In this document: piece after piece, positions 1 to 8,300 of the stretch
Numbering within the stretch: position 1 is the first letter of the stretch
Layout of the letters: each line of letters opens with the position of its first letter
The notes under the pieces: model-generated
Databases searched by the model: none
What the model was told of the DNA's origin: nothing
The model's input: the letters and a program-made list of their open reading frames with translations, nothing else
Assembly: GCA_023381945.1 (NCBI GenBank)
Contig: JAMCQY010000080.1
Span: 1 to 13,733 of the forward strand
Direction: 5' to 3'
From: Deltaproteobacteria bacterium
GTDB taxonomy: Bacteria > Desulfobacterota > Desulfobaccia > Desulfobaccales > 0-14-0-80-60-11
Length of the DNA: 13,733 nt
Position numbers and translations under genes: made by a program

Positions 1-402
1 CGGGCCGTTTCCCTGCTGGACAACGCCGAAAAGAAGCTGAATTCCCGCTTCACCGCGGAAGCCAAGTCCATGGCCAAAGAGGCCAAATCATTGTTCGCTA
101 TTTTGCAGAAGGAATGCGGCCAGGATCAAAAAGAGCGTCCCCTGACCCCCAAGGAAGAGCAGCAGGAGGCCATCAACCAGAAGCTGGCGGGTGATGAACA
201 GGCCCAGGCCGAGAACCTGATGAAATCGGCCGAAGAAAAATTCAAGAAGGCCGAAAAACTGGAGACCACGCAGCCGGACATGTACGCCACTTTGATGCGC
301 CAGGCCAAGTTGGAGAATGAGCAGGCCCAAAAGCGCAGCATTAAGTCCATGATTTACGCCATGCGCACCGACCAGATGCTTTTTAGCTTTCTGGCGAAAT
401 GA
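1..402 (+). CDS. C-terminal part of an unidentified charged helical protein
   Basis: The reading frame is open from the first base of the window and ends with TGA at 400-402, so the true start lies upstream and 133 residues are visible. The visible part is rich in Lys, Glu, Gln and Ala (for example AEKKLNSRF, EEKFKKAEKLE, QAKLENEQAQKR) and should be almost wholly α-helical, probably coiled coil. I see no membrane segment, metal-binding motif or catalytic motif. It ends in a mildly hydrophobic stretch (MLFSFLAK). I do not recognise the family. A hairpin follows 20 bases after the stop and the next gene starts about 80 bases on, so it may share a transcript with the hydrolase gene. An ATG at 70 is in frame, but the uninterrupted frame and identical composition before it argue that it is internal. 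Confidence 0.7.
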   Translation, partial: RAVSLLDNAEKKLNSRFTAEAKSMAKEAKSLFAILQKECGQDQKERPLTPKEEQQEAINQKLAGDEQAQAENLMKSAEEKFKKAEKLETTQPDMYATLMRQAKLENEQAQKRSIKSMIYAMRTDQMLFSFLAK

Positions 403-422
403 TCCTATAGAATGAGTCCGCA

Positions 423-445
423 GGGGCGGGTTTAAACCCCGCCCC
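423..445. repeat. GC-rich hairpin between genes
   Basis: A perfect 8-bp stem (GGGGCGGG at 423-430, CCCGCCCC at 438-445) encloses a TTTAAAC loop. No T-run follows, so it is not a typical intrinsic terminator. Its design (stem starting GGGG, 6-7 base loop) matches the hairpins at 2687-2708, 2750-2771 and 2778-2799, which suggests a REP-like repeat family. Confidence 0.6.
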
Positions 446-468
446 CACCTTTGCTCCCTTGCCTCCCC

Positions 469-475
469 GGGAGGT
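469..475 (+). promoter_or_regulatory. Ribosome binding site supporting a TTG start
   Basis: GGGAGGT lies six bases before the TTG at 482. No in-frame ATG or GTG is near, so this strong Shine-Dalgarno sequence is the reason for choosing TTG 482 as the start of the hydrolase. Confidence 0.65.
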
Positions 476-481
476 CCAGCC

Positions 482-1129
482 TTGGCCTTGAGTATCTTCA
501 CCGAAGCCGTGGGGCCTTTCCGGGTTTTCACCTATCTGGTGGCCTGCCCGGAAAGCGGCGAGGCCCTCCTCATCGACCCGGGCGGCCCGGCCCCGGTCTT
601 GGCCAAGCGCCTGGAACAAAAAGGCTGGCAACTGCGCTGGATCGTCAACACCCACGGCCATGCCGATCATACCGCCGGCAATGATCTTTGGGCCGGCGCC
701 ACCGGGGCGGCCATTGTCATTCATCAATTGGACTGGGACTTCTTCAGCCAGCCTGCCATGCAGGCCGAGGCTCGCGCCGAGGGCTTGCCGCCCCTCAGCC
801 GGGCCGACCTCCTGGTTGCCGATGGCCATCGCCTGCCTTTAGGAGAGCACGAAGCCCTGGTTATCCACACTCCGGGGCACACCCCTGGCTCCATCTGCCT
901 CTATTTTCCCGGCCACCTGTTCACCGGCGACACCCTGTTCGTCGGGGCCGCGGGCCGCACCGACCTGGCCGGAGGATCGCTGCCCCGGCTCATCGCCTCT
1001 CTGGAAGAAAAACTCATGCCCCTGCCGGACGATACCCGGGTCTGGCCGGGCCACGACTATGGGGAAACCCCTACAGCTTTCCTGGGTCAGGAAAAGGCCA
1101 CCAATCCCTATCTCACCGACTTCTTCTAA
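482..1129 (+). CDS. Metallo-β-lactamase-fold hydrolase, glyoxalase II-like
   Basis: A 215-residue single-domain hydrolase of the metallo-β-lactamase superfamily. It has the dinuclear metal motif THGHADH (H58, H60, D62, H63), the third ligand in HTPGHTPG (H133), the bridging aspartate in TGDTLF (D150) and the final histidine in PGHDYG (H191), so the complete active site is present. Length and motif order match the small cytoplasmic YcbL/GloB-like enzymes that hydrolyse thioesters such as S-D-lactoylglutathione. The exact substrate cannot be told from sequence; persulfide dioxygenases share the fold. There is no signal peptide, so it should be cytoplasmic. The TTG start is chosen because a strong Shine-Dalgarno sequence (469-475) precedes it. 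The downstream kinase begins about 54 bases after the stop on the same strand, so co-transcription is possible but no functional link is evident. Confidence 0.9.
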   Translation: MALSIFTEAVGPFRVFTYLVACPESGEALLIDPGGPAPVLAKRLEQKGWQLRWIVNTHGHADHTAGNDLWAGATGAAIVIHQLDWDFFSQPAMQAEARAEGLPPLSRADLLVADGHRLPLGEHEALVIHTPGHTPGSICLYFPGHLFTGDTLFVGAAGRTDLAGGSLPRLIASLEEKLMPLPDDTRVWPGHDYGETPTAFLGQEKATNPYLTDFF

Positions 1130-1183
1130 CCCGGTTTATTATTTGTGGTTGCATTTGGGAAAATTAAGCATACTAATTAATTG

Positions 1184-2653
1184 ATGGTTCCCAAGGGGAA
1201 AAAAATTAAGCGGCGGCCGCCGCCAGGACTATTTAGCCGTCTTTTGGACAGCCTCCGGGACATTTTCGCCCTGGTGCTGGATGAAGAGAGGCGCGTCGTT
1301 TACACTAATGCCTCCTTCCTGAAGCATTTCGGCCTTGGTTGGGAAGGGATCTACGGTCAGACCTGCTCTAATCTGGGAAACCCTTTCACCGGCAGCGCCG
1401 GCGAAGAGATGGGGTTTTGCCCCCTGGAACTGGGCCCTTATTTCCCGGCGCGCCACATTCTGACTCGGGAGGTGGACGGCAAACAACTGGTCTACGAAGG
1501 CACCTTCTATCATCTAGAGGAAGGCCATGGGCACACCTGGACCGTATGCGCCTTTCGGGACATCACCCAGATGTTTAATCTCGAGTCGCAGGTGCGGCGA
1601 TTGGACGAACTGGAACGCATGTTGGTGCAGGCATCCATGGACGGCATCATCGTCAATGACATGCTGGGTCACATCCTCATCTTTAACGAAGGCGCTTCTC
1701 GTATCCTGGGCTACCGGCCGGAGGAGGTTATCGGCAGCAAGATGAGGGTTCGCGACTTTTACCCGGACAAAGCGGCCCACGAAATCAAGCAGCTCATTTA
1801 TTCCCCGAACCATGGTGGAGTCGGCATCCTGGAAAATTATGAAACCCTGGTCCGCCATAAAGATGGATACCTGGTGCCTATCTGGCTGTCGGCCCGCCTG
1901 CTCCGGGCCAACGGCCAGGAAATCGGCATCGTTGGTTATTTTCGGGACCTGCGGGAACGGAAGCGCCTGGAGGAAGAGCTGCTGCGCAATGAGCGCCTGG
2001 CTACCCTGGGCAAGATGGTGGCCCATGTGAGCCATGAAATAAAAAATCCTTTGGCCGTTATCGGCGGCTTTGCCCAACAATGCGAGCGCCAAAAGGACCT
2101 GCCTGAAGAAAACCGGCGCAAGTTGCACATCATTCATCAGGAAGTCCGGCGTCTGGAGAGGTTTTTGGCCGATTTGGCCAGTTTCGGCCGCACCGCCCCT
2201 ACTCAAAAGGTCCCAAGTGATATCTTGGCCCTCGTTAATGAAGTAGCGGAGTTCATGCAGGTAGACTTCAAAGAAAAGGGGGTAGAATTTATCTTTCGGG
2301 CGCCGGAAAAAATTCCGCCGTTTCCCTTCGATCCCGGCCAAATTCGCCAGGTGCTCCTCAATCTCTTGAAAAATTCCCTGGAAGCCATGTCTCTGGGTGG
2401 GGTGATCACGGTAAGCGCGGCGGTTCAGAACAATTACCTGGTCCTCATCATTCATGACACCGGCCAGGGGATCCCGCCGGAGCACCTGAAATTCCTGTTC
2501 ACGCCTTTCTTTTCCACTAAGGAAGGAGGCACCGGTCTGGGCCTCACCATCTGCCGCGGCCTCATCGACCAGCACCGAGGGCAGATCGAATTCACCAGCG
2601 AAGTGGAGCGCGGCACCACCTGCACCATCCGCCTGCCCCTTACCGCCGCCTAA
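1184..2653 (+). CDS. Soluble PAS-PAS sensor histidine kinase
   Basis: About 489 residues with no membrane segment, so a cytoplasmic two-component sensor kinase. A PAS-like domain covers roughly residues 18-130 and a second about 140-262, ending in the PAC-like stretch GIVGYFRDLRERKRLEEEL. The dimerisation and phosphoacceptor helix contains HVSHEIKNPL, with H284 the likely phosphorylated histidine. The ATP-binding domain follows (about 375-488): N box NLLKNSLEAM, G1 box DTGQGIPPEH, F box FTPFFSTKEGG and G2 box TGLGLTI. All catalytic motifs are intact. The domain plan resembles NtrB-type kinases, which usually pair with a σ54 response regulator, but none is visible here. A TTG lies directly before the ATG at 1184 and could also serve; neither has a clear Shine-Dalgarno sequence, so the start is uncertain. 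The signal is unknown; the first PAS carries two cysteines (QTCSN, GFCPL). Confidence 0.9.
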   Translation: MVPKGKKIKRRPPPGLFSRLLDSLRDIFALVLDEERRVVYTNASFLKHFGLGWEGIYGQTCSNLGNPFTGSAGEEMGFCPLELGPYFPARHILTREVDGKQLVYEGTFYHLEEGHGHTWTVCAFRDITQMFNLESQVRRLDELERMLVQASMDGIIVNDMLGHILIFNEGASRILGYRPEEVIGSKMRVRDFYPDKAAHEIKQLIYSPNHGGVGILENYETLVRHKDGYLVPIWLSARLLRANGQEIGIVGYFRDLRERKRLEEELLRNERLATLGKMVAHVSHEIKNPLAVIGGFAQQCERQKDLPEENRRKLHIIHQEVRRLERFLADLASFGRTAPTQKVPSDILALVNEVAEFMQVDFKEKGVEFIFRAPEKIPPFPFDPGQIRQVLLNLLKNSLEAMSLGGVITVSAAVQNNYLVLIIHDTGQGIPPEHLKFLFTPFFSTKEGGTGLGLTICRGLIDQHRGQIEFTSEVERGTTCTIRLPLTAA

Positions 2654-2686
2654 ATACTTTGCCTGCTCATGGCCGCAATTTTCTAG

Positions 2687-2708
2687 GGGTGGACCTGGGC
2701 GTCCACCC
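2687..2708. repeat. REP-like hairpin downstream of the histidine kinase
   Basis: A perfect 8-bp stem (GGGTGGAC at 2687-2694, GTCCACCC at 2701-2708) with a 6-base loop. It lies 34 bases after the kinase stop and immediately before the MITE-like element. No T-run follows. It may stabilise the mRNA 3' end, but the near-identical layout of the hairpins next door suggests a repeat family. Confidence 0.6.
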
Positions 2709-2718
2709 TGAATATTCC

Positions 2719-2845
2719 TATAGCGATTGCCAAAAATAATTTCTTGTAGGGGCGCACCCGCGTGTGCGCCCTCCTGCGGGCGGACACATGGGTCCGCCCC
2801 TACAATCCATCGGGTTATCGGAAAAAACTTTTGGCAAACGCTATA
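2719..2845. mobile_element. MITE-like element with terminal inverted repeats and nested hairpins
   Basis: The ends are 17-bp inverted repeats with one mismatch: TATAGCGATTGCCAAAA at 2719-2735 and TTTTGGCAAACGCTATA at 2829-2845. Inside, perfect 10-bp arms (TGTAGGGGCG at 2745-2754, CGCCCCTACA at 2795-2804) enclose two hairpins, each with an 8-bp stem and 6-base loop, at 2750-2771 and 2778-2799. The total is about 127 bp with no believable coding capacity. It sits between the two kinase genes, in the 311-base gap 2654-2964. Small size, terminal repeats and no protein fit a non-autonomous MITE or a REP pair. I could not see a convincing target-site duplication, and the nesting may mean one repeat family inserted into another. 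The remainder of the gap, 2846-2964, is AT-rich and probably carries the promoter of the second kinase, but I cannot assign one. Confidence 0.6.
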
Positions 2846-2952
2846 ATAATCGCCTCAACGTCAGCCGCCGTTTTCTCCGCCAATAATTCCTTAAAGTTTT
2901 TCCAACAAAGGTCCGATTTTCAAATAAAGTTTCCGAGACTTCCCTACATTTC

Positions 2953-2957
2953 GAGGA
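2953..2957 (+). promoter_or_regulatory. Ribosome binding site supporting a TTG start
   Basis: GAGGA lies seven bases before TTG 2965. The next in-frame ATG falls at 3223, after the conserved H-box histidine, so this site fixes TTG 2965 as the most likely start of the second kinase. Confidence 0.55.
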
Positions 2958-2964
2958 CTCTATC

Positions 2965-3909
2965 TTGTCCGGCAACGAGCGGATAATAAAAGAAGCGAAA
3001 GCACACCCTCAGGTCGCCCGCGGCGCGGCACGCCCACTTGGAGCCAAAGGCCAGCCGGCGATCACGCCGCCGGCTATCTGGGAGCGGCTGCCGAAGCCGC
3101 CGGGTGTCAAAGATTCCACGTCTCCCGCGGCTGAGAATATCCTGGAGCGCTGTTTCCATGAGTTGGTCCGCTATTACCGCCACTCCTCCTGCGGCCAGCT
3201 CTCCCAGGGCCTCATCCACCAGATGAATTCTCCCACGCAAAACTTGTTCTTCCAATTGGAGCTTCTGGAGCAACGTTCCCAGGAGGAACTCCGGATTCTG
3301 CCGGAAGTGGCTAATCCCATCAGAGAGAAATTGCAGAACCTGCAACATTACCGGCTGCAAAAGCTCCGCCAGTTTCGCCAGGAATTGGAAAATATCCGGG
3401 CGCTGGCCCGCAATGTGGTCCTGCAAGGGAGTTATGAAGACATTGAAGACTGGATAGAGATCGATTTAAACGAGCTTTATCGCCGGGAACTGGACCTCTA
3501 TCTGGCCCAGCCCTTTTTTAAACATCGGGTGGAAAAGCGCTTTTATTTCCAGGAAGGTTTGCCGCGCCTTAGGGGGCATTACCTCGATTTCAGCCAAAGT
3601 TTCCGCAACCTCCTGGAAAACGCCCTGGAAGCCATGCAAGACTCGGAGCGCTGCTGCTTGACGGTGAGCACGGCCCTGGAGGACGGCCGCCTGATCCTGC
3701 ACCTGGGCGACACTGGCACGGGTATTTCCCCCAAGCTCAGATCCCGTGTCTTCGAGCCTTTCTTTACCACCAAGGGGGATCGGCAGCACCGCCGGGCCGG
3801 TTTGGGACTTTTTATGGCCCGGCGTCTGCTGGCTCCCTATGGCGGTGAGATTCGCCTGGACAGCATCCCCGGCGAGACCTGGATGACCGTAACCCTGCCG
3901 GTGAATTAG
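2965..3909 (+). CDS. Short histidine kinase without a sensor domain
   Basis: A 314-residue protein with a divergent kinase core. The H box reads LIHQMNSP with H85 as the likely phosphoacceptor, in place of the usual HEIKNPL type. A long helical linker rich in Gln, Glu, Leu and Arg follows (about 90-150). The ATPase domain (about 205-312) has an N box (NLLENALEAM), G1 box (DTGTGISPK), F box (FEPFFTTK) and G2 box (AGLGLFMARR). No PAS, GAF, HAMP or membrane segment is present, so the signal probably comes from a partner protein, or the protein acts as a phosphotransfer kinase. Residues 8-55 are Pro/Ala/Gly-rich, look disordered, and their DNA contains a perfect inverted repeat (3053-3060 with 3068-3075). 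The start is TTG with a Shine-Dalgarno sequence at 2953-2957. No response regulator adjoins it. It converges with the metalloprotease gene. Confidence 0.85.
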   Translation: MSGNERIIKEAKAHPQVARGAARPLGAKGQPAITPPAIWERLPKPPGVKDSTSPAAENILERCFHELVRYYRHSSCGQLSQGLIHQMNSPTQNLFFQLELLEQRSQEELRILPEVANPIREKLQNLQHYRLQKLRQFRQELENIRALARNVVLQGSYEDIEDWIEIDLNELYRRELDLYLAQPFFKHRVEKRFYFQEGLPRLRGHYLDFSQSFRNLLENALEAMQDSERCCLTVSTALEDGRLILHLGDTGTGISPKLRSRVFEPFFTTKGDRQHRRAGLGLFMARRLLAPYGGEIRLDSIPGETWMTVTLPVN

Positions 3910-4024
3910 CGGTCAGTCGTCAGCTATCAGCCAAAATCAAAAAAACTAGGTGAAGGCCGCAGTTGTTGCCATTTTGCGGACACATTTGGTTCAATGACGC
4001 TATCCATGCTTTTAGCTGACCGCT
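3908..4024. repeat. Inverted repeat spanning the gap between convergent genes
   Basis: AGCGGTCAG at 3908-3916, overlapping the stop codon of the second kinase, is repeated inverted as CTGACCGCT at 4016-4024, just before the 3' end of the metalloprotease gene. Further short matches (CAGCTATCAGCC on one side, TAGCTGAC and GAGAGCCA on the other) extend the imperfect pairing. It fills the 127-base gap between convergent genes. It could be a degenerate palindromic repeat element or act as a bidirectional transcription stop; no T-run is placed as in a classical terminator. Confidence 0.45.
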
Positions 4025-4036
4025 GAGAGCCATTTT

Positions 4037-5362
4037 TCACTGCGGGGCTGGCTGGCGATCAAGGTTCTTGACTTGCAGGAAAACCTGGGCCGCCTGCCCG
4101 GCCTCAAAATACCTGGCTATCTTGCGCAGCCTCGTCAGCCGCTCCAGGGGCGGAGGGTGGGAATCAAGAAAATAGTTGCCTGCAAAAGGATCATGAGATT
4201 TAACCGCGGCCAGACGCTCCCAGACCGCCGCGCCTTTTTCCAAATCATAGCCGGCCTGGAAAGCGTACCAGGCCCCATAGATATCCGCCTCCCGTTCATC
4301 ATCCTGGGAAAAGGCGCTGGCTACTGCGTCACCGGCCACCTGACGCACATCCGGCGAAACCGTGGAATGCCGCCAGTCCATGAGATGGCTCAGGGACAAG
4401 GTGCTGAAGGCGGTCAGGGCGGAGCCGAAAAATTTTCCCAGCTCTCGGTGCGCGGCGCCGCGTACCAGGTGTCCCAGGGCTTGATGAGCCAGTTCATGTC
4501 CGATGGCCAGGGCCAATTCGTCATCATTAAGGCAGAAATTTACATAGCGTTGAGTGACGATGATCTTGCCGACGGCGGCGAAGGCATTGATATCTCTGCT
4601 TTTAGTATCCACCAAAATGGCGTATTCCGCCGGTAGAAGCTGAGGATAGAGGGTTCGGCGGAATTTTTGGTCCTCCCGTTGAATCAGCAGCTCCACCGGA
4701 CCGGTGAGGTAGCGGCCCCGGGCTTCCATATCGATATGCTTCAAGTCCAGCATTAAAGCCGGCAGCATTTCGCCGGGCAGCCACATATTGATGTAATTCT
4801 GGACACTTCTGGTGGTTTTTTTATATTTATAAACCGTCCCATAGCTGTAAACCGGCACAAAGAAGAGAAATTCTTTAAAGAAATCCCGGACCGTCTGGAT
4901 GCCTCGGTCCCAATCTGCCGTTTCCGGATGAATGGGCCAGTTATTGACGGCCAGGATGATGTCGCCCTGTTTCAGGCCGACGTCGGCGGCGGGAGAAGGA
5001 TACCAGACCTGATCCACCGCTACCTTGCCGGTGGCGGTGACCCACCAATTGAAGCCCAGAAAAGGATAAGTGCGGGCGTGGACCTGGGGCAGGCAGGGCA
5101 GCAGATGCAGAAAAACCCGTGAAACCCGCTCACTGGACCAGCTCTGGGAGGGATGCCGCCGGGCCGCGGCCAATTGGGCCTCCTCCTGCTCATGGTCAGA
5201 AGGGGTGGGCTGGGTCACCTGGGCGCAGCCGGTAAATATCAGCAGAACAACAATTATTGCGATTCGGGGCCATTGGGGGCAGCACCCTGTGCTCCTGCCG
5301 CGAATGCCTGGCCGGGAATCGCCGGGGCACAACTTCCAGTGGTCTTTTGTTAAAACTTCCAT
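4037..5362 (-). CDS. M48-type zinc metalloprotease lipoprotein with PDZ-like segment
   Basis: 441 residues. A hydrophobic stretch at 34-43 runs into FTGC, a lipobox with C46 as the likely lipidated cysteine, so the mature protein should be membrane-anchored in the envelope. Residues about 117-145 (PSPAADVGLKQGDIILAVNN) look like a PDZ-type peptide-binding segment. The catalytic motif is HELAH (H289, E290, H293) and the third zinc ligand is probably E358 in EREADIYG, as in the M48 family (BepA, LoiP, HtpX). Some relatives clear or help assemble outer-membrane proteins. The gene starts inside the end of the barrel gene (13-base overlap), so it is the last gene of the polysaccharide operon and likely translationally coupled; I infer quality control of the upstream barrel. 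About 33 residues precede the hydrophobic core, which is long for a signal peptide, so an internal start such as the TTG at codon 11 is possible. No clear Shine-Dalgarno sequence is seen at ATG 5362. Confidence 0.85.
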   Translation of the reverse strand: MEVLTKDHWKLCPGDSRPGIRGRSTGCCPQWPRIAIIVVLLIFTGCAQVTQPTPSDHEQEEAQLAAARRHPSQSWSSERVSRVFLHLLPCLPQVHARTYPFLGFNWWVTATGKVAVDQVWYPSPAADVGLKQGDIILAVNNWPIHPETADWDRGIQTVRDFFKEFLFFVPVYSYGTVYKYKKTTRSVQNYINMWLPGEMLPALMLDLKHIDMEARGRYLTGPVELLIQREDQKFRRTLYPQLLPAEYAILVDTKSRDINAFAAVGKIIVTQRYVNFCLNDDELALAIGHELAHQALGHLVRGAAHRELGKFFGSALTAFSTLSLSHLMDWRHSTVSPDVRQVAGDAVASAFSQDDEREADIYGAWYAFQAGYDLEKGAAVWERLAAVKSHDPFAGNYFLDSHPPPLERLTRLRKIARYFEAGQAAQVFLQVKNLDRQPAPQ

Positions 5363-8300
5363 CTGAAGGAAACCCCGGCGGTCATCAACCGGTAATTGTC
5401 TACAAATTCCCGGAAATAGAAGTAGTGTAGATCAGTGTAAAAATTGGCGACAAATTCCCATTCCAGAGCAGCCAGACCCTGGAGGGCGGGGCCAAAGTTC
5501 CCGTGCTGGCTTACCCCCTGAACCGTTCCTTGCAGGATCAGGGTAGGGAGGCGGTGAATCTGCCGGTCAAAGTCCAGCCCGAGACCGAAGGCATGGTAAG
5601 CGTGGGGGCTGAAATAGGCTTCGTGCTGCTGCCGGTAGGCCGCCAAGTAATAGTGGGGGGTCAATGCCAGGTGCATCCGGGGTTGCCGGACGGCTTGCCA
5701 GGCCAATCCCTGGTATAAGGTGAGGCGGCGGTTATGGTCCGAGTAAAAGGCTCCGGCCACGGTGCCCCGCCAATCCAGGCCCGGCTGAAACTGGTGGTTG
5801 TAAGCGAGATCCGCCTGCTGATAGGTGGTGATGCGGGCCTCCGGCAAATTCAGCACCGACTGGTAAAGACGGGGATAAGCGTAGGGCTCCTGGTCGAAGA
5901 TATCCCGGCGGCTATAGCGCAGGGCCATGTCGGTCTGGGCTCCCAGGTTGAACCCCACCTCCAGGGAACCCAGGAGGCGGTTGCGGGATTCTTTTTCGGT
6001 TATTCCCAGGACTCCGGTTCTATTTTCGGTAATGGTTTGCCATTGAGGCGGAAGTGGAGAAATCGGGTTGAAGAAAATCGAGGCATTATTAAATCCAGTT
6101 CCACCGCCTCCAAAACCTGGTCGACCCGGCGAAGTCATTACCGAATACTGCAATTGCCCTTGCTGAGAAATGGTAAGGTCGGTCCGCTTCCAGTAGCGGC
6201 GCAGGATGAGGTCGCCGCTGAGGCGGAGGCGATCGTCCACCGATAAAGGACCTAATCCGAGGGAAGCGTCGAGGCGGCGCAGCCGGCTGGCGGCATTGGT
6301 CTGCTGCACGTAGACCGGGTTCAGACCCATATCGAGTTGGCCCTGTTCGACCCAGTTGCGATCCTGGTTATACTCCCGGTATTCCATCCCCAGGCGGGCC
6401 GGCAGCACCTTGGTGACCCAGAAGGAGCCTTCGGCGCGCACCAGCCAGCCGTAGAGCTTATTGCTGTCTTGAAAGTAAAGCGATTCGGGCTGCACCACCG
6501 GCAGCACATCGCTGACCAGGGCGGGCAGGTAATTGCTCAGCCCCAGGCCGGTGGGCTCGCGTCCGAACCGGGAGAACTGTAAAGGCCGGGAGGCCTCTTC
6601 AGGGTGGCGCTCGCCCCGGGAATAAGGAAAGCCCCGGGAGGCCAGCTCGGGCCGCATCTGCTGTCGGACGAACTCCAGTTCGTTCAGCAGTTCGATATCC
6701 TGAGGGGCCTCCTTCAAGGCTGCTTCATAGGCCCGGTAGGCCGCGCCCCAGTTGTTTCCGGCCCGGTTGCGGCGGGCCTGGGCTATCCGGGCCATTTGCG
6801 AGCCGGGCTGGGCCTTGATGATCCGGTCGTAAATCTCCAGGGCCTTCTGGTCCCCCTGGTCTTCCAGGATTTGGGCCTTTTCCATGAGAAAGTCAGCCTG
6901 GGGTACCTTGCCTTCCAACTGCGCCAGGGCCTGGAGGGCTTCGGGATAGCTGTGCCCGCTCCGGCAGGCCTGCACCAGGAGCCGCAGGTAGGAGATCCGC
7001 TCCTTTGAGCCTGGGGGAATGCGGGCGTCCATCGCTTTGACGCCCTCGTATTGACCTCGTATCTGGTAGATGCGGGCCATTTCCAGGGGAGCCGCCGGGT
7101 TGTCTTTTTGATTTTCCAGATTGCCGAGGGCATGGACCCAGTCCTTCCTGGACAACTGGCACTGCAACAACAATTGGGCAATTTGAGGATCGCTAGGCCT
7201 GAGCTTTTGGGCCCGGCGATAATACGCCGCCGCGGCCTGGCGGTCGCCCAGTTCCGTGGCCAGCCAGGCCAGCCCCAGGAGTTCTCCCGGAGAGTTCGGT
7301 TGTTTGTGGCGGCGATAGCCCTGAAGCACGTGCAGTAAATAGCTGAGCTTACCGTCATGGCGCCCCAACTGGCTATCGAAGTAGGCCATGGCCGCGGCTG
7401 GTCCATGGCCGCTTCCCTGGGTGCCGGGGATTCGGTCCATCAGGTAGTCGAGGTCGCCGTAATGAGGCAGGCGGGGCAGCAGGGCAGTCAGGATGAGCAA
7501 GGTGGGGTGATGGTAGCGATTCTTCCACAGGTTCGACAGCAGCAGGTCACAGGTATGGCGCAGATGCTTCGGGTCCGGAGAATGAAAATAACACCGGGCC
7601 ACCAAGGCGCGTTCATCCACACTCATGTCGGACAAAGGCTCCAGTTCCTTAGCCGCCAGGCGCAGGGCCTTGGCATAATCTTTGAGGGTCAGATAGGCTT
7701 CGATGGCCGCCACCACTGCGTCCCTGGCAAAGGAAGGCTCCTGGCGCAGGCGGTTTAAGAGTTCCAGGGCTTCTGGAGCGCGCCCCAAATAAATCAGGAC
7801 TTGGGCCTTTCCCAGGCGGGCGGCGCCATCCTGGGTTTTTTGCAGAAGCAGCTCATAACGATTAAGTGCGCCCGGCAGGTCCCCCAGCCATACCAGGAGC
7901 CTGGCCTGCTCCTGGAGGAGCTTTGGGTCCTCCGCAATCGGACACTCATGCAACTCCCGGGCCGCCTCGTCCCAATGCCGGCCTTCCAAGAGCAGGCTGA
8001 TACGGCGCAGGCGCAAGCCGATATCATCCTTGACCTTTAAAATTTCGCCATACTCCTTCAGGGCCTCATCTTTATTCTTGGGGGTGAAGGAGAGGGCCTC
8101 GGCCAGTTGGCGGCGAATTTCGACATCCTTCGGATTCTGCTCCAGGTAGGCCGAGAATAACCGGGCAGCTTGCCCCCAGTTTTTTTGATAGAAATGCATC
8201 TGGCCGGCAAACAGCAAGAGCTTGGGATCCCTGGAGTTTGCATGGCGCAGGGGCTGGATGCTCTTGAGGGCATCGTCGAAGCGCCGGGCATAAGAGTAGG

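Noticed and set aside
423..445. Intrinsic terminator after the first gene
   Set aside because: The hairpin is strong, but CACCTTT follows it in place of a T-run; a repeat-family hairpin fits better.
1514..2575. 353-codon frame on the - strand opposite the first kinase
   Set aside because: The + strand encodes an intact PAS-PAS kinase with all motifs, so the long antisense frame is a by-product of GC-rich codon use.
2762..2986. 74-codon + strand frame
   Set aside because: It lies mostly over the MITE-like element and its hairpins, runs into the second kinase's start, and has no Shine-Dalgarno sequence or recognisable protein.
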